Positions 35,741-45,519 of a stretch of DNA of 64,000 bases are shown here, piece by piece; within the stretch, counting starts at the first letter, position 1, and each line of letters opens with the position of its first letter. The stretch lies in the NCBI RefSeq assembly GCF_009176705.1, contig NZ_AP021847.1:734501-798500 (forward strand). Reading direction: 5' to 3'. The stretch is from Pseudoalteromonas sp. A25 (lineage in GTDB: Bacteria > Pseudomonadota > Gammaproteobacteria > Enterobacterales > Alteromonadaceae). Under the pieces are notes generated by a model that was given only the letters and a program-made list of their open reading frames with translations, did no database searches and was not told the DNA's origin. The position numbers and the translations under genes were made by a program.

Positions 35741-36289
35741 GTGCAAAAATATGTATTGATCACGTCAGTGGCTGTATTACTTAGTGGCTGTGGTTCTAGC
35801 ATCAATCCTGATAACTACAAAAAGATGCAGCCAGCCTTTGACCCTTATACATTTTTTGCAGGCTCGGTAAAAGCCTGGGGTATTGTACAGAACCGTTCTG
35901 GCGAGCTAGTTCAGCGGTTTACTGTAGATATAGAAGGTTCTGTTGATAGTGCAAACACACTGGTACTCGACGAAACGTTCAATTACGAAGTCGGGGAGGG
36001 TGTTGAGCATAGAGTGTGGAAAATATCAGCTCAAAGCTCACCGAACTCGTTGCAAGGTCAAGCGGGGGATATTTTAGGGGTCGCGCAAGGTCAGCTATTT
36101 GGCAACGCCATGCGGTGGCAATATAGCATGGATTTACCCGTCGATGAGACAAGCTACAAAGTCGCCTTTGACGATTGGATGTGGTCTTTCAATGACGATA
36201 CCATCGTAAATCGTTCGTACATCAAAAAGTTCGGTATTACGATGGCTGAGGTTACTATTTTTATGCAAAAGCAACCCGTTACGCCTTAG
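35741..36289 (+). CDS. DUF3833 family lipoprotein
   Basis: A 182-residue lipoprotein with a lipobox ending LLSGC and the DUF3833 pattern (FDPYTFFAGSVKAWG at 34-48; GNAMRWQYSMDLP near 125; W in the FDDWMWSFND motif). Function is unknown. It has a GTG start with TAGGAGAG nine bases upstream. It is the second gene of the operon with the chalcone-isomerase-like gene, and probably works with it in envelope lipid metabolism. Confidence 0.85.
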   Translation: MQKYVLITSVAVLLSGCGSSINPDNYKKMQPAFDPYTFFAGSVKAWGIVQNRSGELVQRFTVDIEGSVDSANTLVLDETFNYEVGEGVEHRVWKISAQSSPNSLQGQAGDILGVAQGQLFGNAMRWQYSMDLPVDETSYKVAFDDWMWSFNDDTIVNRSYIKKFGITMAEVTIFMQKQPVTP

Positions 36290-36323
36290 CCTTAAGTGAA
36301 TACCAAGGCAGGCGCGTACTAGC

Positions 36324-36785
36324 TTATTGGTTTAAAGATAACTCCATAAAGACACTTAAAGGGTTATCTCGGTAAAAACCAAAACATTCACAGCGCTTGA
36401 ACCCTAAGTTTTCATACAAATTAATAGCTTCGGTTTGTTTGCTACCGGTTTCAAGGCGGATCAATGGAATTTGTGCTTCACCAGCATAATGGAGCAAAAT
36501 CTGCATGATTCGTCTTGATAGCCCTGTTCCACGATAACTGGGCCGAACATATAAACGTTTTATTTCGCCGTACAAAGACTTATCAAATTGTTTAACGATT
36601 GCCCCACAAGCAACAATTCCGTTTTCATTTTTTAAACCAACCGCATGTACATTTGGCTGACGTAACTCTTCTAAACTAAGAGATTGGTCACTCGCAATAG
36701 GATACAAAGTATTCATTAAACGGTCGATTTCAGAAAAAACTTCGATAACACTTGGGTCTTCAGGATTCAAATCGACTAGCTGCAT
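36324..36785 (-). CDS. GNAT family N-acetyltransferase
   Basis: A 153-residue GNAT protein with the acetyl-CoA-binding motif VRPSYRGTGLSRRIM, then RLETGSKQTEAINLYENLGF. The pattern resembles putative acetyltransferases of amino acids or small amines, but the substrate is unknown. It converges with the DUF3833 gene. The start at 36785 gives the normal N-terminal strand. Confidence 0.85.
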   Translation of the reverse strand: MQLVDLNPEDPSVIEVFSEIDRLMNTLYPIASDQSLSLEELRQPNVHAVGLKNENGIVACGAIVKQFDKSLYGEIKRLYVRPSYRGTGLSRRIMQILLHYAGEAQIPLIRLETGSKQTEAINLYENLGFKRCECFGFYRDNPLSVFMELSLNQ

Positions 36786-36980
36786 AAATATTTCTCGATA
36801 ATTTTGCGTATTTTTTGCGAATCACAACTATACCGAGTTAGCACAAATGAACAAGCACATTTGTCTCATATTCAATGAGACTTAACTATTTTGATTAGAC
36901 AATGAGGGTGATAGATACGAAAACGTCACGTGCCTTGCTAAATTTTAAACAAAGCGTTGAGCAAAAAAAGAGAAGAAGAA

Positions 36981-37157
36981 TTATGGCTTATCGCATCGGT
37001 CTTGCTGAACACACTGAGATTTTTGAATTAATGTTTGGCTTTCATGTTCAGCCTGACTTGGGAAAGTGAATAGGGTTAACGCTAAAAGCAGTAACGTTAT
37101 CAAAAACGTTAAAGGCAACGTTAACTGCTGCTCAGGTAACTGACGAAATAATGACAT
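36981..37157 (-). CDS. Small exported or membrane protein, 58 residues
   Basis: The product starts MSLFRQLPEQQLTLPLTF, has one hydrophobic stretch (about residues 13-34), a plausible cleavage site after SQA, and a short mature tail with two cysteines. TTTAGGAGCACATC precedes the ATG at 37157, a strong ribosome site, which supports it over the opposite-strand frame. No family recognised; such a small exported peptide could be periplasmic or anchored. Confidence 0.55.
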   Translation of the reverse strand: MSLFRQLPEQQLTLPLTFLITLLLLALTLFTFPSQAEHESQTLIQKSQCVQQDRCDKP

Positions 37158-37478
37158 GATGTGCTCCTAAATAAAACAAACTAACAACAAGCACCACATC
37201 CTTGAAGCAACCCCAAACTCTATTAGCAAAACAAAATACTTAACCTAATAAAGTGTAAGTAGTTATAACAAACAGAATCGGAAAACTCAAACAAAGTAAC
37301 TAGAAATAAATTTAAAAACCATACAAAAAAACTAAAAATTAACGTTTTTCTATTTACAATCAATAAAATACAAACACATCTGACCAGTTCAAAAATAAAC
37401 CACTTTTAACCTAAATCAGCTTAAAAGCCAGTAATAATATAGCTACTTAACAAAAAAACATCGTTAACGGGGTGCCAC

Positions 37479-37493
37479 GTAAACCCCCTTTAC
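37479..37493. repeat. GTAAA-CCCCC-TTTAC inverted repeat, copy C
   Basis: Third copy of the motif: 5-bp arms GTAAA/TTTAC around five C, in an A+T-rich gap, same orientation as copies at 5625-5641 and 28498-28516. Confidence 0.45.
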
Positions 37494-37747
37494 AAGCTAC
37501 TTTTTCGTAGTTCGAAAATGCGACTTAAATTAGTTTTACCACCAAGATTCATTACGACTTCACCTTTTAACTACCAAAAACCTTCGCCCTTATCTAAAAA
37601 TCTTTACCAATTGAAGCTGAATATCAGTGAATCGACGCACAGCGTACTTAAAAGTTTGTGGCCGAACCTTAGAGTCTAAATTCAATAAAAACATTTACGG
37701 AGCAAAATTTGGTAAGGAAGATAGCTTAAGACTAATGGCTTAACACT

Positions 37748-37788
37748 AAAAAAATAGCTACTAGCAATAACTTTATCGCTAGTAGCTA
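37748..37788 (-). terminator. Rho-independent terminator of the M3 peptidase gene
   Basis: TAGCTACTAGC (37755-37765) and GCTAGTAGCTA (37778-37788) are perfect 11-base arms around a 12-base loop; on the minus strand the stem is followed by a run of seven T. It lies 38 bases beyond the peptidase stop. Confidence 0.88.
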
Positions 37789-37825
37789 ATTTAAACGAGG
37801 TGGACGTTAGTTATCTCGCCCCCCA

Positions 37826-39982
37826 TTATTTAGTCACAGGAAAACCTCTATCTCGCATCAATGCACTAACATCTGCATCTCTTCCCCTGAACAAACGATA
37901 CGCTTGCGCTGGATCCATTGCATTTCTTACAGAAAACAAATATTTTACCAAACGTTCTGATACTTCTTTATCATAAAAACCGCCCGGTGCACTGGCAAAG
38001 GCTTCCGCCGCATCTGAGGTTAAGACTTCTGCCCATAGGTAACCATAATAACTGGCTGCATAACCTTCAGAAGAGAATACATGACCAAAGTGAGTGCTGC
38101 GATGACGCATCACCAACTCCTTAGGCATACCGAGCTTGTCAAGCTGCTCTTTTTCAAACTTCGCAGGGTCGATCAAAGCTGGATCCGTGCTGTGATAAAG
38201 TAAATCCATTATCGCAGACGCCAGATATTCCGTTGTTGCAAACCCTTGATTAAATGTCGCTGACTTTTTAATTTTTGCGATCAGTTCTTTCGGCATCGGT
38301 TTACCTGTTTTCTGATGCACAAGGAATTTATTAATAACTTCGTCTGTGGTTAACCAACGCTCCAATAGCTGAGACTGAAATTCAGTATAATCTCGAACAC
38401 CATTGTGTGAACTCGGATAGACAACGTCAGCTGCTAAGAAATGTAACGCATGACCGAACTCATGGAAGTAAGTTTCAGCATCTGACCAAGAAATCAGAGT
38501 TGGTTTCCCTTCAGCGCCTTTAACGAAGTTAGAGTTATTTGAGCTAAGTACATTCGTTTTTCCATCAAATGTCGTGTAACTTCTATATGTCGTAGCCCAA
38601 GCTCCAGAACGCTTTCCTTTGCGAGCAAACGGATCAAGATACCATAAACCGATATGTTTACCTGTGGTTTTGTCTTTTACTTCCCAAACACGCACATCAG
38701 GGTGAAATACTGGCACTTCGCCAGCTGGGACTTCAGAGAATTCGAAGTTGAACAAGCGACCAGCCACATAGAACATCGCATCTCTAAGCTTGTCTAGTTG
38801 CAGGTACTGTTTTACTTCATTAGAGTCTAAGTCATACTTGTCCTTGCGCACCTTTTCAGCATAAAAGCGGTAATCCCAAGGCTCAATAGTGATGCCGGCG
38901 CCTTCTTTATCTGCAATCGCTTGCATATCTGTCACTTCTTCTTTTACTCGGGCAATAGCAGCAGGCCATACTTTATTCATCAGTCCCATCGCATTTTCTG
39001 GCGTTTTAGCCATTCTCGACTCTAATTGCCACTGTGCGTAATTATCGTAACCAAGCAAGTTAACACGCTCATGACGAAGCGTAAGAATATCTTTTATGAT
39101 TGCATTATTATCAAACTCATCGCCATTTCCACCACGGTTATAGTAATTTTTCCACACTTGCTCTCTAAGCGCTCGCTCTTGAGAGTAAGTCAAAAACGGA
39201 TCCATTGACGAACGTGAGTTTGTAATTGCATACATCCCCTCTTTTCCGCGTTCTTTCGCCGCTGCGGCAGCCGCTTCAATAAATGATGAAGGAAGACCTG
39301 ATAACTGCTCTTTGGTTAAATAAACTACGTAATTCTCTTCATCTGCTAATACATTTGCAGAAAACTGCGTATACAAAGAAGCAAGTTCCTGATTAATTTG
39401 CGTATAGCGTTCTTTGGCTTCCCCTGACAGTGTTGCGCCATTGCGCGCGAAACTGTTATAGGTCATCCAGGTGATACGCTGCTCTTCAGGAGTTAGCTCT
39501 TTGAGCTTTTTGCTTTCATATACCTTTTTAACACGCTCAAAAAGTTTGCTATTTTGAGTGATTTTTGAATAGAAAGATGACAGTTTAGGAGCCATCTCAG
39601 CACTGATCTGTCGAAGTTCAGGGCTCGATTTATTGGCACGCCAAATACCATAATATGCGTAGACACGGTCTAAAGTTTGCCCAGCTCTTTCCAAAGCAAC
39701 AATGGTATTTTCAAATGTTGGAGACTCTGGATTATTCGCGATTGCTTCAACTTCAGCGAGTTGTTCAGCCATCCCAAACTCTAACGCAGGTTTTAGATCG
39801 GCAAGTTCCATCTTATCAAACTGCGGAACGCCTTGATAAGGCCCTTTAAAGTTCTGTAGTAGCGGATTACTTTGTACTACCTGCTCTGTAACAACTTGCT
39901 GTTGGGTTGAAGTGGTACTGCACCCTGACAGGGCCAATACAATTGCAGCACTTAACGCCGTTATTGTTGGTTTGATCATCAT
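37826..39982 (-). CDS. M3 family zinc oligopeptidase lipoprotein (Dcp-like)
   Basis: A 718-residue M3 peptidase (thimet oligopeptidase/peptidyl-dipeptidase Dcp family) with the zinc-binding HEFGH motif near residue 507 and a downstream glutamate region. A lipobox ending LSGC near residue 21 shows that it is anchored to a membrane, unlike cytoplasmic Dcp. It probably degrades short peptides in the periplasm. Two adjacent ATG codons at 39982 and 39979 are both possible starts. It has its own terminator. Confidence 0.9.
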   Translation of the reverse strand: MMIKPTITALSAAIVLALSGCSTTSTQQQVVTEQVVQSNPLLQNFKGPYQGVPQFDKMELADLKPALEFGMAEQLAEVEAIANNPESPTFENTIVALERAGQTLDRVYAYYGIWRANKSSPELRQISAEMAPKLSSFYSKITQNSKLFERVKKVYESKKLKELTPEEQRITWMTYNSFARNGATLSGEAKERYTQINQELASLYTQFSANVLADEENYVVYLTKEQLSGLPSSFIEAAAAAAKERGKEGMYAITNSRSSMDPFLTYSQERALREQVWKNYYNRGGNGDEFDNNAIIKDILTLRHERVNLLGYDNYAQWQLESRMAKTPENAMGLMNKVWPAAIARVKEEVTDMQAIADKEGAGITIEPWDYRFYAEKVRKDKYDLDSNEVKQYLQLDKLRDAMFYVAGRLFNFEFSEVPAGEVPVFHPDVRVWEVKDKTTGKHIGLWYLDPFARKGKRSGAWATTYRSYTTFDGKTNVLSSNNSNFVKGAEGKPTLISWSDAETYFHEFGHALHFLAADVVYPSSHNGVRDYTEFQSQLLERWLTTDEVINKFLVHQKTGKPMPKELIAKIKKSATFNQGFATTEYLASAIMDLLYHSTDPALIDPAKFEKEQLDKLGMPKELVMRHRSTHFGHVFSSEGYAASYYGYLWAEVLTSDAAEAFASAPGGFYDKEVSERLVKYLFSVRNAMDPAQAYRLFRGRDADVSALMRDRGFPVTK

Positions 39983-40171
39983 ATACTCTTCGAATTTTTA
40001 TATTATATCAATTTGCATTTAAACCACCTCAGTCTAAATGTGGTACAAAAAACTGCAACATTTACGCGTTAAAAATACAATTACTGCGGTGAATGTAAAA
40101 TTCGGTTATCATTTTTATGACTCTATAACTACACTGTTAGCTTGGGTTTTATTGCAAACAGCGGAGACCTT

Positions 40172-40744
40172 ATGCAAGTTGGAATTTTCATTTATGATGG
40201 CGTTGAAATCCTCGATTTCTCTGGCCCTTATGAGGTTTTTTCCTCTGCCAACAAATATACTAGTGAGCATCTTGGGGTAAGTCTTGTTGCTCCTTCACAA
40301 GCCCCAGTAAGAACAAGGGGAGGAATGAGTGTCAACCCCCATTACAGTATTTATGCGGCCCCGCACTTTGACTTACTGATAGTCGCTGGCGGCAAACATC
40401 AAGGAATAATGACAAACCCAACTGTTCTAAATTGGCTAGCCGAGACAGCCCAGCATACGAGAGCTTGCGCATCCGTATCTACTGGCGTATTCCTGTATGC
40501 TCAAGCTGGGCTTATTGATGGCAAAAAAGTCACAACGCACCAACTAGAAATAGACGAGTTAAAAAGTAAATACCCAGAACTGAATGTTGTGAATGATGTT
40601 CGCTACATTATGGATCAAAACTTTACTAGCTCAGCTGGCATTTCAGCAGGGATCGATATGTGCCTAGCACTTGTAAAAAGAAAATTTGGCGAAAAAGTGG
40701 CTAAACTGACTGCGCAACACATGGAATATGGCTGGCATGACTAG
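40172..40744 (+). CDS. DJ-1/PfpI family protein
   Basis: A 190-residue DJ-1/PfpI protein: VGIFIYDGVEILDFSGPYEVF at the N-terminus, and the block CASVSTGVFLYAQAG. The usual nucleophile cysteine of the elbow appears as Ser/Thr here (SVSTG), with the cysteine three residues earlier (ACASVS), so peptidase- or glyoxalase-type activity is uncertain. It is more like the amidase-type domain of AraC regulators (GATase1-like) but lacks a DNA-binding part. GGAG precedes the ATG at 40172. Confidence 0.82.
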   Translation: MQVGIFIYDGVEILDFSGPYEVFSSANKYTSEHLGVSLVAPSQAPVRTRGGMSVNPHYSIYAAPHFDLLIVAGGKHQGIMTNPTVLNWLAETAQHTRACASVSTGVFLYAQAGLIDGKKVTTHQLEIDELKSKYPELNVVNDVRYIMDQNFTSSAGISAGIDMCLALVKRKFGEKVAKLTAQHMEYGWHD

Positions 40745-40770
40745 CAAGCTAATCTATGCGTTTTAATAAC

Positions 40771-40965
40771 TAACCTCAGCTGCACATAAGAGAATTTGCC
40801 CAATAAAGCTATTTCGCTCACTCTCTTCGTTATTTTCATTTGTAATAGCTCGCTATTACTTCACGAAAATGCCTTGATAGTGAGCGAAATATCGTCATTG
40901 GATATTGAAGGGGTTGCAAAATCTTTCTTCTGAACTATCAAAACTCTTATCCGCAGCTGAGGTTA
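40771..40965. mobile_element. MITE-like element, copy 1 (195 bp)
   Basis: A non-coding element with terminal inverted repeats starting TAACCTCAGCTG, paired over 22 bases with 20 matches, and possible TA target duplications. Inside are a perfect pair ATTTCGCTCACT/AGTGAGCGAAAT and a hairpin GTAATAG-CTCG-CTATTAC, so the whole element can fold back. It is 97 % identical over 195 bases to 48511-48705 (six differences). No transposase is encoded. It lies between two convergent genes. Confidence 0.85.
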
Positions 40966-41014
40966 ACTAAGTTATATTGCTGGAGCACCTATTAAACAAA
41001 AGGCTAGAATAATC

Positions 41015-44000
41015 TTAGCTTGCAACATTTAAGATTTGTGAATCAATCAGGTTAAATACATGATGCAATTCAGTTTGAATCGCATCGTGTATTTGGCTAT
41101 GAGTATTGCTTTGCGCTCTATCTTTGGCTGCGATTTCCAACTGATCAGATAAATAGTGTAAGCGTTTTGCTCCTACATCACCCGCCTGACCTTTTAAAGC
41201 ATGCGCTGCCTGTTTTATTTTTTCGTGATCAACTCGCTCAATAGCCTCTGTCATCTCAGCCAAACGAGCACTGGCACTTTCTTTAAAAAGCTCGCAAATT
41301 TTTGTATATAAACACTGATCCTCCATCAAGCGAGACAGCGCCGAGGCACTATCTAACGAGGGGAGGTTCGTATCTTTTAAAGCAATATCTCGGATATCTG
41401 AACTTTCATCCTTAACGCTGTTTACTTGCTCAGTATGGGGCTCCATGTCACTATACTTTATCAAAATATTAAACAACTTATGAGCATCGATTGGCTTTGT
41501 CGCGTAGTCATTCATACCGACTGATTTACATCGCTCTTCAACTCCTTCCATGGCACTTGCAGTCAATGCAACAATAGGAAGCGACTTATACAACGCACTC
41601 CCTTCACCAGAACGAACTGCAGCAGTCGCTGCAAAACCATCCATAATAGGCATATTACAGTCCATAAGAATAGCCAGTATTTGTGTTTTTTCTTCTGCAA
41701 GACAATTAAGCTTTTCCAATAATGCTTGACCCGAATTTACCAGTATTGAGTTTATATTCTGCGCGTTCAATATACCTTTAGCCACTTCTAAATTGATCTG
41801 GTTGTCGTCTACCACTATCACAGTCTGACCGTTAAGTGCTGACAACTCACTGACAAACTTAGGAGACTTTACCTGAGCCTCTTCTATCTCAAATAGTGCT
41901 AAAGTATCTTGTTTATTAAAAGCCATGAGGACATCAATATAAGACACAGGTTTACTTATCGCTGCGAGCGCATATTTGGGTGGCGACGGATCTGTTATGG
42001 GATCAAAAATGAAGCACGCCTTTTTGTCTAGGTTTGGTGCTGTGGACAAGTTTTGACCAAATTCGCTACCATAATCCACCAACCAAACCTCAGCTTGGTT
42101 TAAATCACAGATTAAAGCGCCGAATAAAGTTAGTACCTTTTTCCAATAGTGTTCTTCTTGCACAGTTTTTGCGGCTAAGAAAATCTTTTTATCATTTAAT
42201 ATTGGCCGCACATACAACGGTTTAGCATCACAGCGCGGATAGGGGATACTAAAAGAAAATGTACTTCCTGTTCCTTTGACTGATTGAAACTTTATGCTGC
42301 CGCCCATTAACTCACATAACTGCTTACATATCGATAGCCCAAGCCCTGTGCCTCCAAACTCACTCGATACATGTTTTGTTTCCTGACTAAAGGCTTCAAA
42401 CAAACGCTGGTAGTGTTTTTTAGCTATACCCACACCAGTATCTTTAATTGATACATCTAGCCAAAGTCGCTCCGTCTCATCTCTGGTTCTAACGTTTATG
42501 TACACGCCCCCTTTAGAGGTAAACTTAATCGCATTACTGATCAGGTTGTACAACACTTGCTTTAATCGAACAGCATCACCCGTAATACTTAAATATCTAA
42601 CACCTGTTATGTCTAATAGATATTGAAGGTGTTTTTGATGTGCAGTTATCCCTACAGACTTCGTAACATGCTCAATGAGGTGAATTGGATTAAATGGCTG
42701 AGAATCAATGTCCAGCTTGCCCGCCTCAATTTTAGATAAATCTAAAACATCATTAATTAACCTTAACAAGGTCTTTGCACTGGTACTCATCATTTCTAGA
42801 TAGTTAGACTGTTGTTGATTAAGTGCATCGCGTTTCACCAATTCAAGCGTGCCTAAAATACCATTCAGCGGCGTGCGCATTTCATGGCTTACACTTGAAA
42901 TAAATGCACTTTTTACATTTGATGACTCCTCAGCACGACGCTTTGCTAAATCAAGCTCTAAAGTTCTTTGTTCAACTTGAGCTTCTAAAGACTCATTGAT
43001 CTTTACAACCTCAGTCTTTGCTTTATTTTGTTCTGTTGTATCTGTAGCAAAAAGAGCAAACCCAATTAAATGATCCTCAACAGAATGAATAGGTGATGCC
43101 GTGATGCAGATATCGCGCATCTCCCCCCCTACATCAGTCTGAATTTCCAAAACCTCTGGTGGCAATTTATGCGAAACAGAATAAAGTGTTGAATGGAAGT
43201 AATCTTCAGGGATATAACGCTTTAAAAGCTGATAAGTGGCACCAGAAACCCCCTGCAACTCAGTGAAAAGTTTTTTGGCAGCTATATTGTGACTGGTTAT
43301 TTCAAGTTGATTATTAAATCCAATAATACCATCAGATGCGCCATTTATTATATCCGCCAGCTGAGCTCTTGTTTCAAGTAACTGTCTGTTATTTATAAAA
43401 TAAGCCCATAAAGCCAACAACCCTAACGTAAAAATTACAACCACCATAAAAATTAACGAATAGGCGTTAAACCGTTTAGTAAACAACGCTTCCTCATAAT
43501 GTGCATAAGGAATTAAACTGACTCCGTGAATCTCACCCGATTCAGAGTTTGAAGATACGAAAAGATCTGTTTTCATTGCTAGGTAATTCATATTGTTTGA
43601 ACTGGCAACAAACACATCATCTATCAACCATGGCTTTTGTTGAAAATGCGACTGCCAAGTGATGTTAGCATTAAGATCTTTAGTAAAACGTAAGGCTTCA
43701 TTAGGGTGATAAATAAAATGGCCATCTGGTGTTAAAACATTTGATAAAACGTTCAAGGGCAATACATTTTTTAGCTTATCCAATAAGACTTGCGCATCCA
43801 AGTTAGCGACCAAGACTGCAAATAGCTCATTGTTTTCATTATAGATGGGGGTCGCCACACGCAGAGTAGGCTCAAGTGGATAAATAATCTCTCCGTGTTC
43901 ACGATTCAAGTCTATCTGCGACGCATAAATGCGCCGCTCTTTAAGCTTTACCGTTTGTGAAAAGTAATCTCGATGCGCTTTATTTTGCAGTTTTGCAGCA

Positions 44001-44449
44001 GGTTGTACTGATACTAATCCACCATAACGATCGGCTCTAACTAACTCATCGCCGGTTTGACCATCTAACAAACGTAATTGATTGATTTCTCCATAAGTAT
44101 ACATCATCGAGCTAAAAATCATTGATAAACGCGTTTTCCACTGCTCTGTGGTGGTACTATCTTTTGGGTCAACACCTTGATTTCGCTGAGCTCTCGATAT
44201 CCCTTGGATAGGGGGGGTATCGACTAAAAAGTTGATGTAATTGCGGTATATTTTTATCTCATTTTTGAATGTTTCTTTTTGCAAAGTTAAGGCATTGGAA
44301 AGTTGTTGAGTAATGCTATGCTGAGTTTGATTCACAAGATTGTCGTCATACTTCCACAGCACAGCGACCATAACCATTATCAATAAGAGCAAGCTGCCAG
44401 AAAGCGAACGGTTTTTAATGGCGTGAGAAAAAGATGCTTTTGTGACCAC
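41015..44449 (-). CDS. Hybrid sensor kinase with periplasmic sensor, PAS, receivers and Hpt
   Basis: The 1144-residue protein has an N-terminal transmembrane helix (about 15-32), a dCache-like periplasmic sensor (about 40-330), a second helix (about 333-352), a PAS domain (about 365-475), a short coiled coil, HisKA with FISSVSHEMRTPLNG, an ATPase domain (GGTGLGLSI), a degenerate receiver-like region, a complete receiver (VVDDNQ, Asp in LMDCNMP) and a C-terminal Hpt (AAHALKGQAGDVGA). It can run a full phosphorelay. It starts one base after the diguanylate cyclase gene stops, so the two form an operon. Confidence 0.92.
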   Translation of the reverse strand: MVTKASFSHAIKNRSLSGSLLLLIMVMVAVLWKYDDNLVNQTQHSITQQLSNALTLQKETFKNEIKIYRNYINFLVDTPPIQGISRAQRNQGVDPKDSTTTEQWKTRLSMIFSSMMYTYGEINQLRLLDGQTGDELVRADRYGGLVSVQPAAKLQNKAHRDYFSQTVKLKERRIYASQIDLNREHGEIIYPLEPTLRVATPIYNENNELFAVLVANLDAQVLLDKLKNVLPLNVLSNVLTPDGHFIYHPNEALRFTKDLNANITWQSHFQQKPWLIDDVFVASSNNMNYLAMKTDLFVSSNSESGEIHGVSLIPYAHYEEALFTKRFNAYSLIFMVVVIFTLGLLALWAYFINNRQLLETRAQLADIINGASDGIIGFNNQLEITSHNIAAKKLFTELQGVSGATYQLLKRYIPEDYFHSTLYSVSHKLPPEVLEIQTDVGGEMRDICITASPIHSVEDHLIGFALFATDTTEQNKAKTEVVKINESLEAQVEQRTLELDLAKRRAEESSNVKSAFISSVSHEMRTPLNGILGTLELVKRDALNQQQSNYLEMMSTSAKTLLRLINDVLDLSKIEAGKLDIDSQPFNPIHLIEHVTKSVGITAHQKHLQYLLDITGVRYLSITGDAVRLKQVLYNLISNAIKFTSKGGVYINVRTRDETERLWLDVSIKDTGVGIAKKHYQRLFEAFSQETKHVSSEFGGTGLGLSICKQLCELMGGSIKFQSVKGTGSTFSFSIPYPRCDAKPLYVRPILNDKKIFLAAKTVQEEHYWKKVLTLFGALICDLNQAEVWLVDYGSEFGQNLSTAPNLDKKACFIFDPITDPSPPKYALAAISKPVSYIDVLMAFNKQDTLALFEIEEAQVKSPKFVSELSALNGQTVIVVDDNQINLEVAKGILNAQNINSILVNSGQALLEKLNCLAEEKTQILAILMDCNMPIMDGFAATAAVRSGEGSALYKSLPIVALTASAMEGVEERCKSVGMNDYATKPIDAHKLFNILIKYSDMEPHTEQVNSVKDESSDIRDIALKDTNLPSLDSASALSRLMEDQCLYTKICELFKESASARLAEMTEAIERVDHEKIKQAAHALKGQAGDVGAKRLHYLSDQLEIAAKDRAQSNTHSQIHDAIQTELHHVFNLIDSQILNVAS

Positions 44450-44450
44450 G

Positions 44451-45362
44451 CTATAACTCCTTTATCGAGACACAGTTGCGGCCGCGCGCTTTAGCCAAGT
44501 AGAGTTGCTCATCTGCAAGTTGTAACCACTTTTGGTCATCTAGCTCTTGTACGACATCACTATATACACCACCTATACTGAGCGTCACATGCCCAAAAGG
44601 TGAGCGCTCATGTGGGATTTTGGCATCTTCTAAACGCTTAATTAGTTTGTTTGCTAATGTTTCTAAACCATGCTCACCTGCCTGCGGCATAATACAAACA
44701 AACTCTTCACCACCGTACCTAACAACAGCATCTTCGCCACGAGAGTGATTACCCTCTATCAACTGAGCAACCTGCTTTAAACACTCATCACCTTTAAGGT
44801 GTCCATAAAAGTCATTGTAATTTTTGAACCAGTCAATATCGGCAATAATCAATGAGAACGCTGTACCATTTCTTTTGGCATAAGAAAGTCGTTTCTCAAG
44901 CTCTGAGGTTAGATAATGGCGGTTGTAAACCTGAGTGAGGCCATCAATAAAGGCCATTGACTTTAGATGAGCATAATGACGCTGCAATTTAACCTGAGCA
45001 TCTACTCTGTGAAACAATGTTAACGCATTCACAGGCTTAGTAACAAAGTCGCTGCCACCTGCTTGCCAACACTCTGTCTGTTTATGATCTTCATGATGAG
45101 ACGTCACAAATATGACAGGAATATCTTTAGTTGCTTCACTTTTTTTCAACGCTTTGCAAGTGTCTAAGCCGTTCAGGCCAGGCATTTCTACATCCATCAA
45201 AATAACATCAGGGAGATTCGACTCACAAAACTGGAGACAGTCATAACCGCTAATACAGCGCTCTACACAATAGTGGGAAGCAAGGATCTTATGGATCACC
45301 AGATAGTTTAATTCATCATCTTCCACAACCAAGATATTCGCGCGCATTGTGACTTTATCCAT
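44451..45362 (-). CDS. Response regulator diguanylate cyclase
   Basis: A 303-residue protein with a receiver domain (about residues 7-125; acceptor Asp in VILMDVEMP, Thr in FVTSHHED, Lys in TKPV) and a GGDEF domain (about 140-300) with the active-site GGEEF and a plausible allosteric RxxD region. It should make cyclic di-GMP when phosphorylated. A start at 45362 (MDKVTMRAN) or five codons later is possible; no clear ribosome site decides. It is the first gene of the operon with the hybrid kinase, which can phosphorylate it. Confidence 0.92.
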   Translation of the reverse strand: MDKVTMRANILVVEDDELNYLVIHKILASHYCVERCISGYDCLQFCESNLPDVILMDVEMPGLNGLDTCKALKKSEATKDIPVIFVTSHHEDHKQTECWQAGGSDFVTKPVNALTLFHRVDAQVKLQRHYAHLKSMAFIDGLTQVYNRHYLTSELEKRLSYAKRNGTAFSLIIADIDWFKNYNDFYGHLKGDECLKQVAQLIEGNHSRGEDAVVRYGGEEFVCIMPQAGEHGLETLANKLIKRLEDAKIPHERSPFGHVTLSIGGVYSDVVQELDDQKWLQLADEQLYLAKARGRNCVSIKEL

Positions 45363-45476
45363 AAGTGCTTTTACAACGTTTGATTAGCTATAACTTTAGT
45401 TGAGCACGATATATTTGCAAAAATCACGGCTGTGCAAATTCATTTATACTATTTTGGTGGGTTAAAGCTTGGCTAA

Positions 45477-45510
45477 TAAAAAAGCACAGTGCCATACAAC
45501 ACTGCGCTTT
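45477..45510 (-). terminator. Rho-independent terminator of the yqjG-like gene
   Basis: AAAGCACAGTG and CACTGCGCTTT pair (one mismatch) around an eight-base loop; on the minus strand a run of six or more T follows. It lies ten bases after the stop at 45520. Confidence 0.8.
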
Positions 45511-45519
45511 ATGCCTAAG

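Larger units (their letters stand above)
36786..37825. other. A+T-rich kilobase gap with one small gene
   Basis: Within this 1-kb stretch I support only the 58-residue minus-strand gene at 36981-37157, one copy of the C-centred inverted repeat (37479-37493) and the M3 peptidase terminator (37748-37788). The rest is A+T rich. A plus-strand frame at 36902-37069 overlaps the small gene antiparallel and is not called. Confidence 0.55.

Noticed and set aside
36902..37069. Plus-strand frame of 55 codons
   Set aside because: It is antiparallel to the 58-residue gene that has a strong ribosome site and a signal-like helix; the plus-strand frame has neither.
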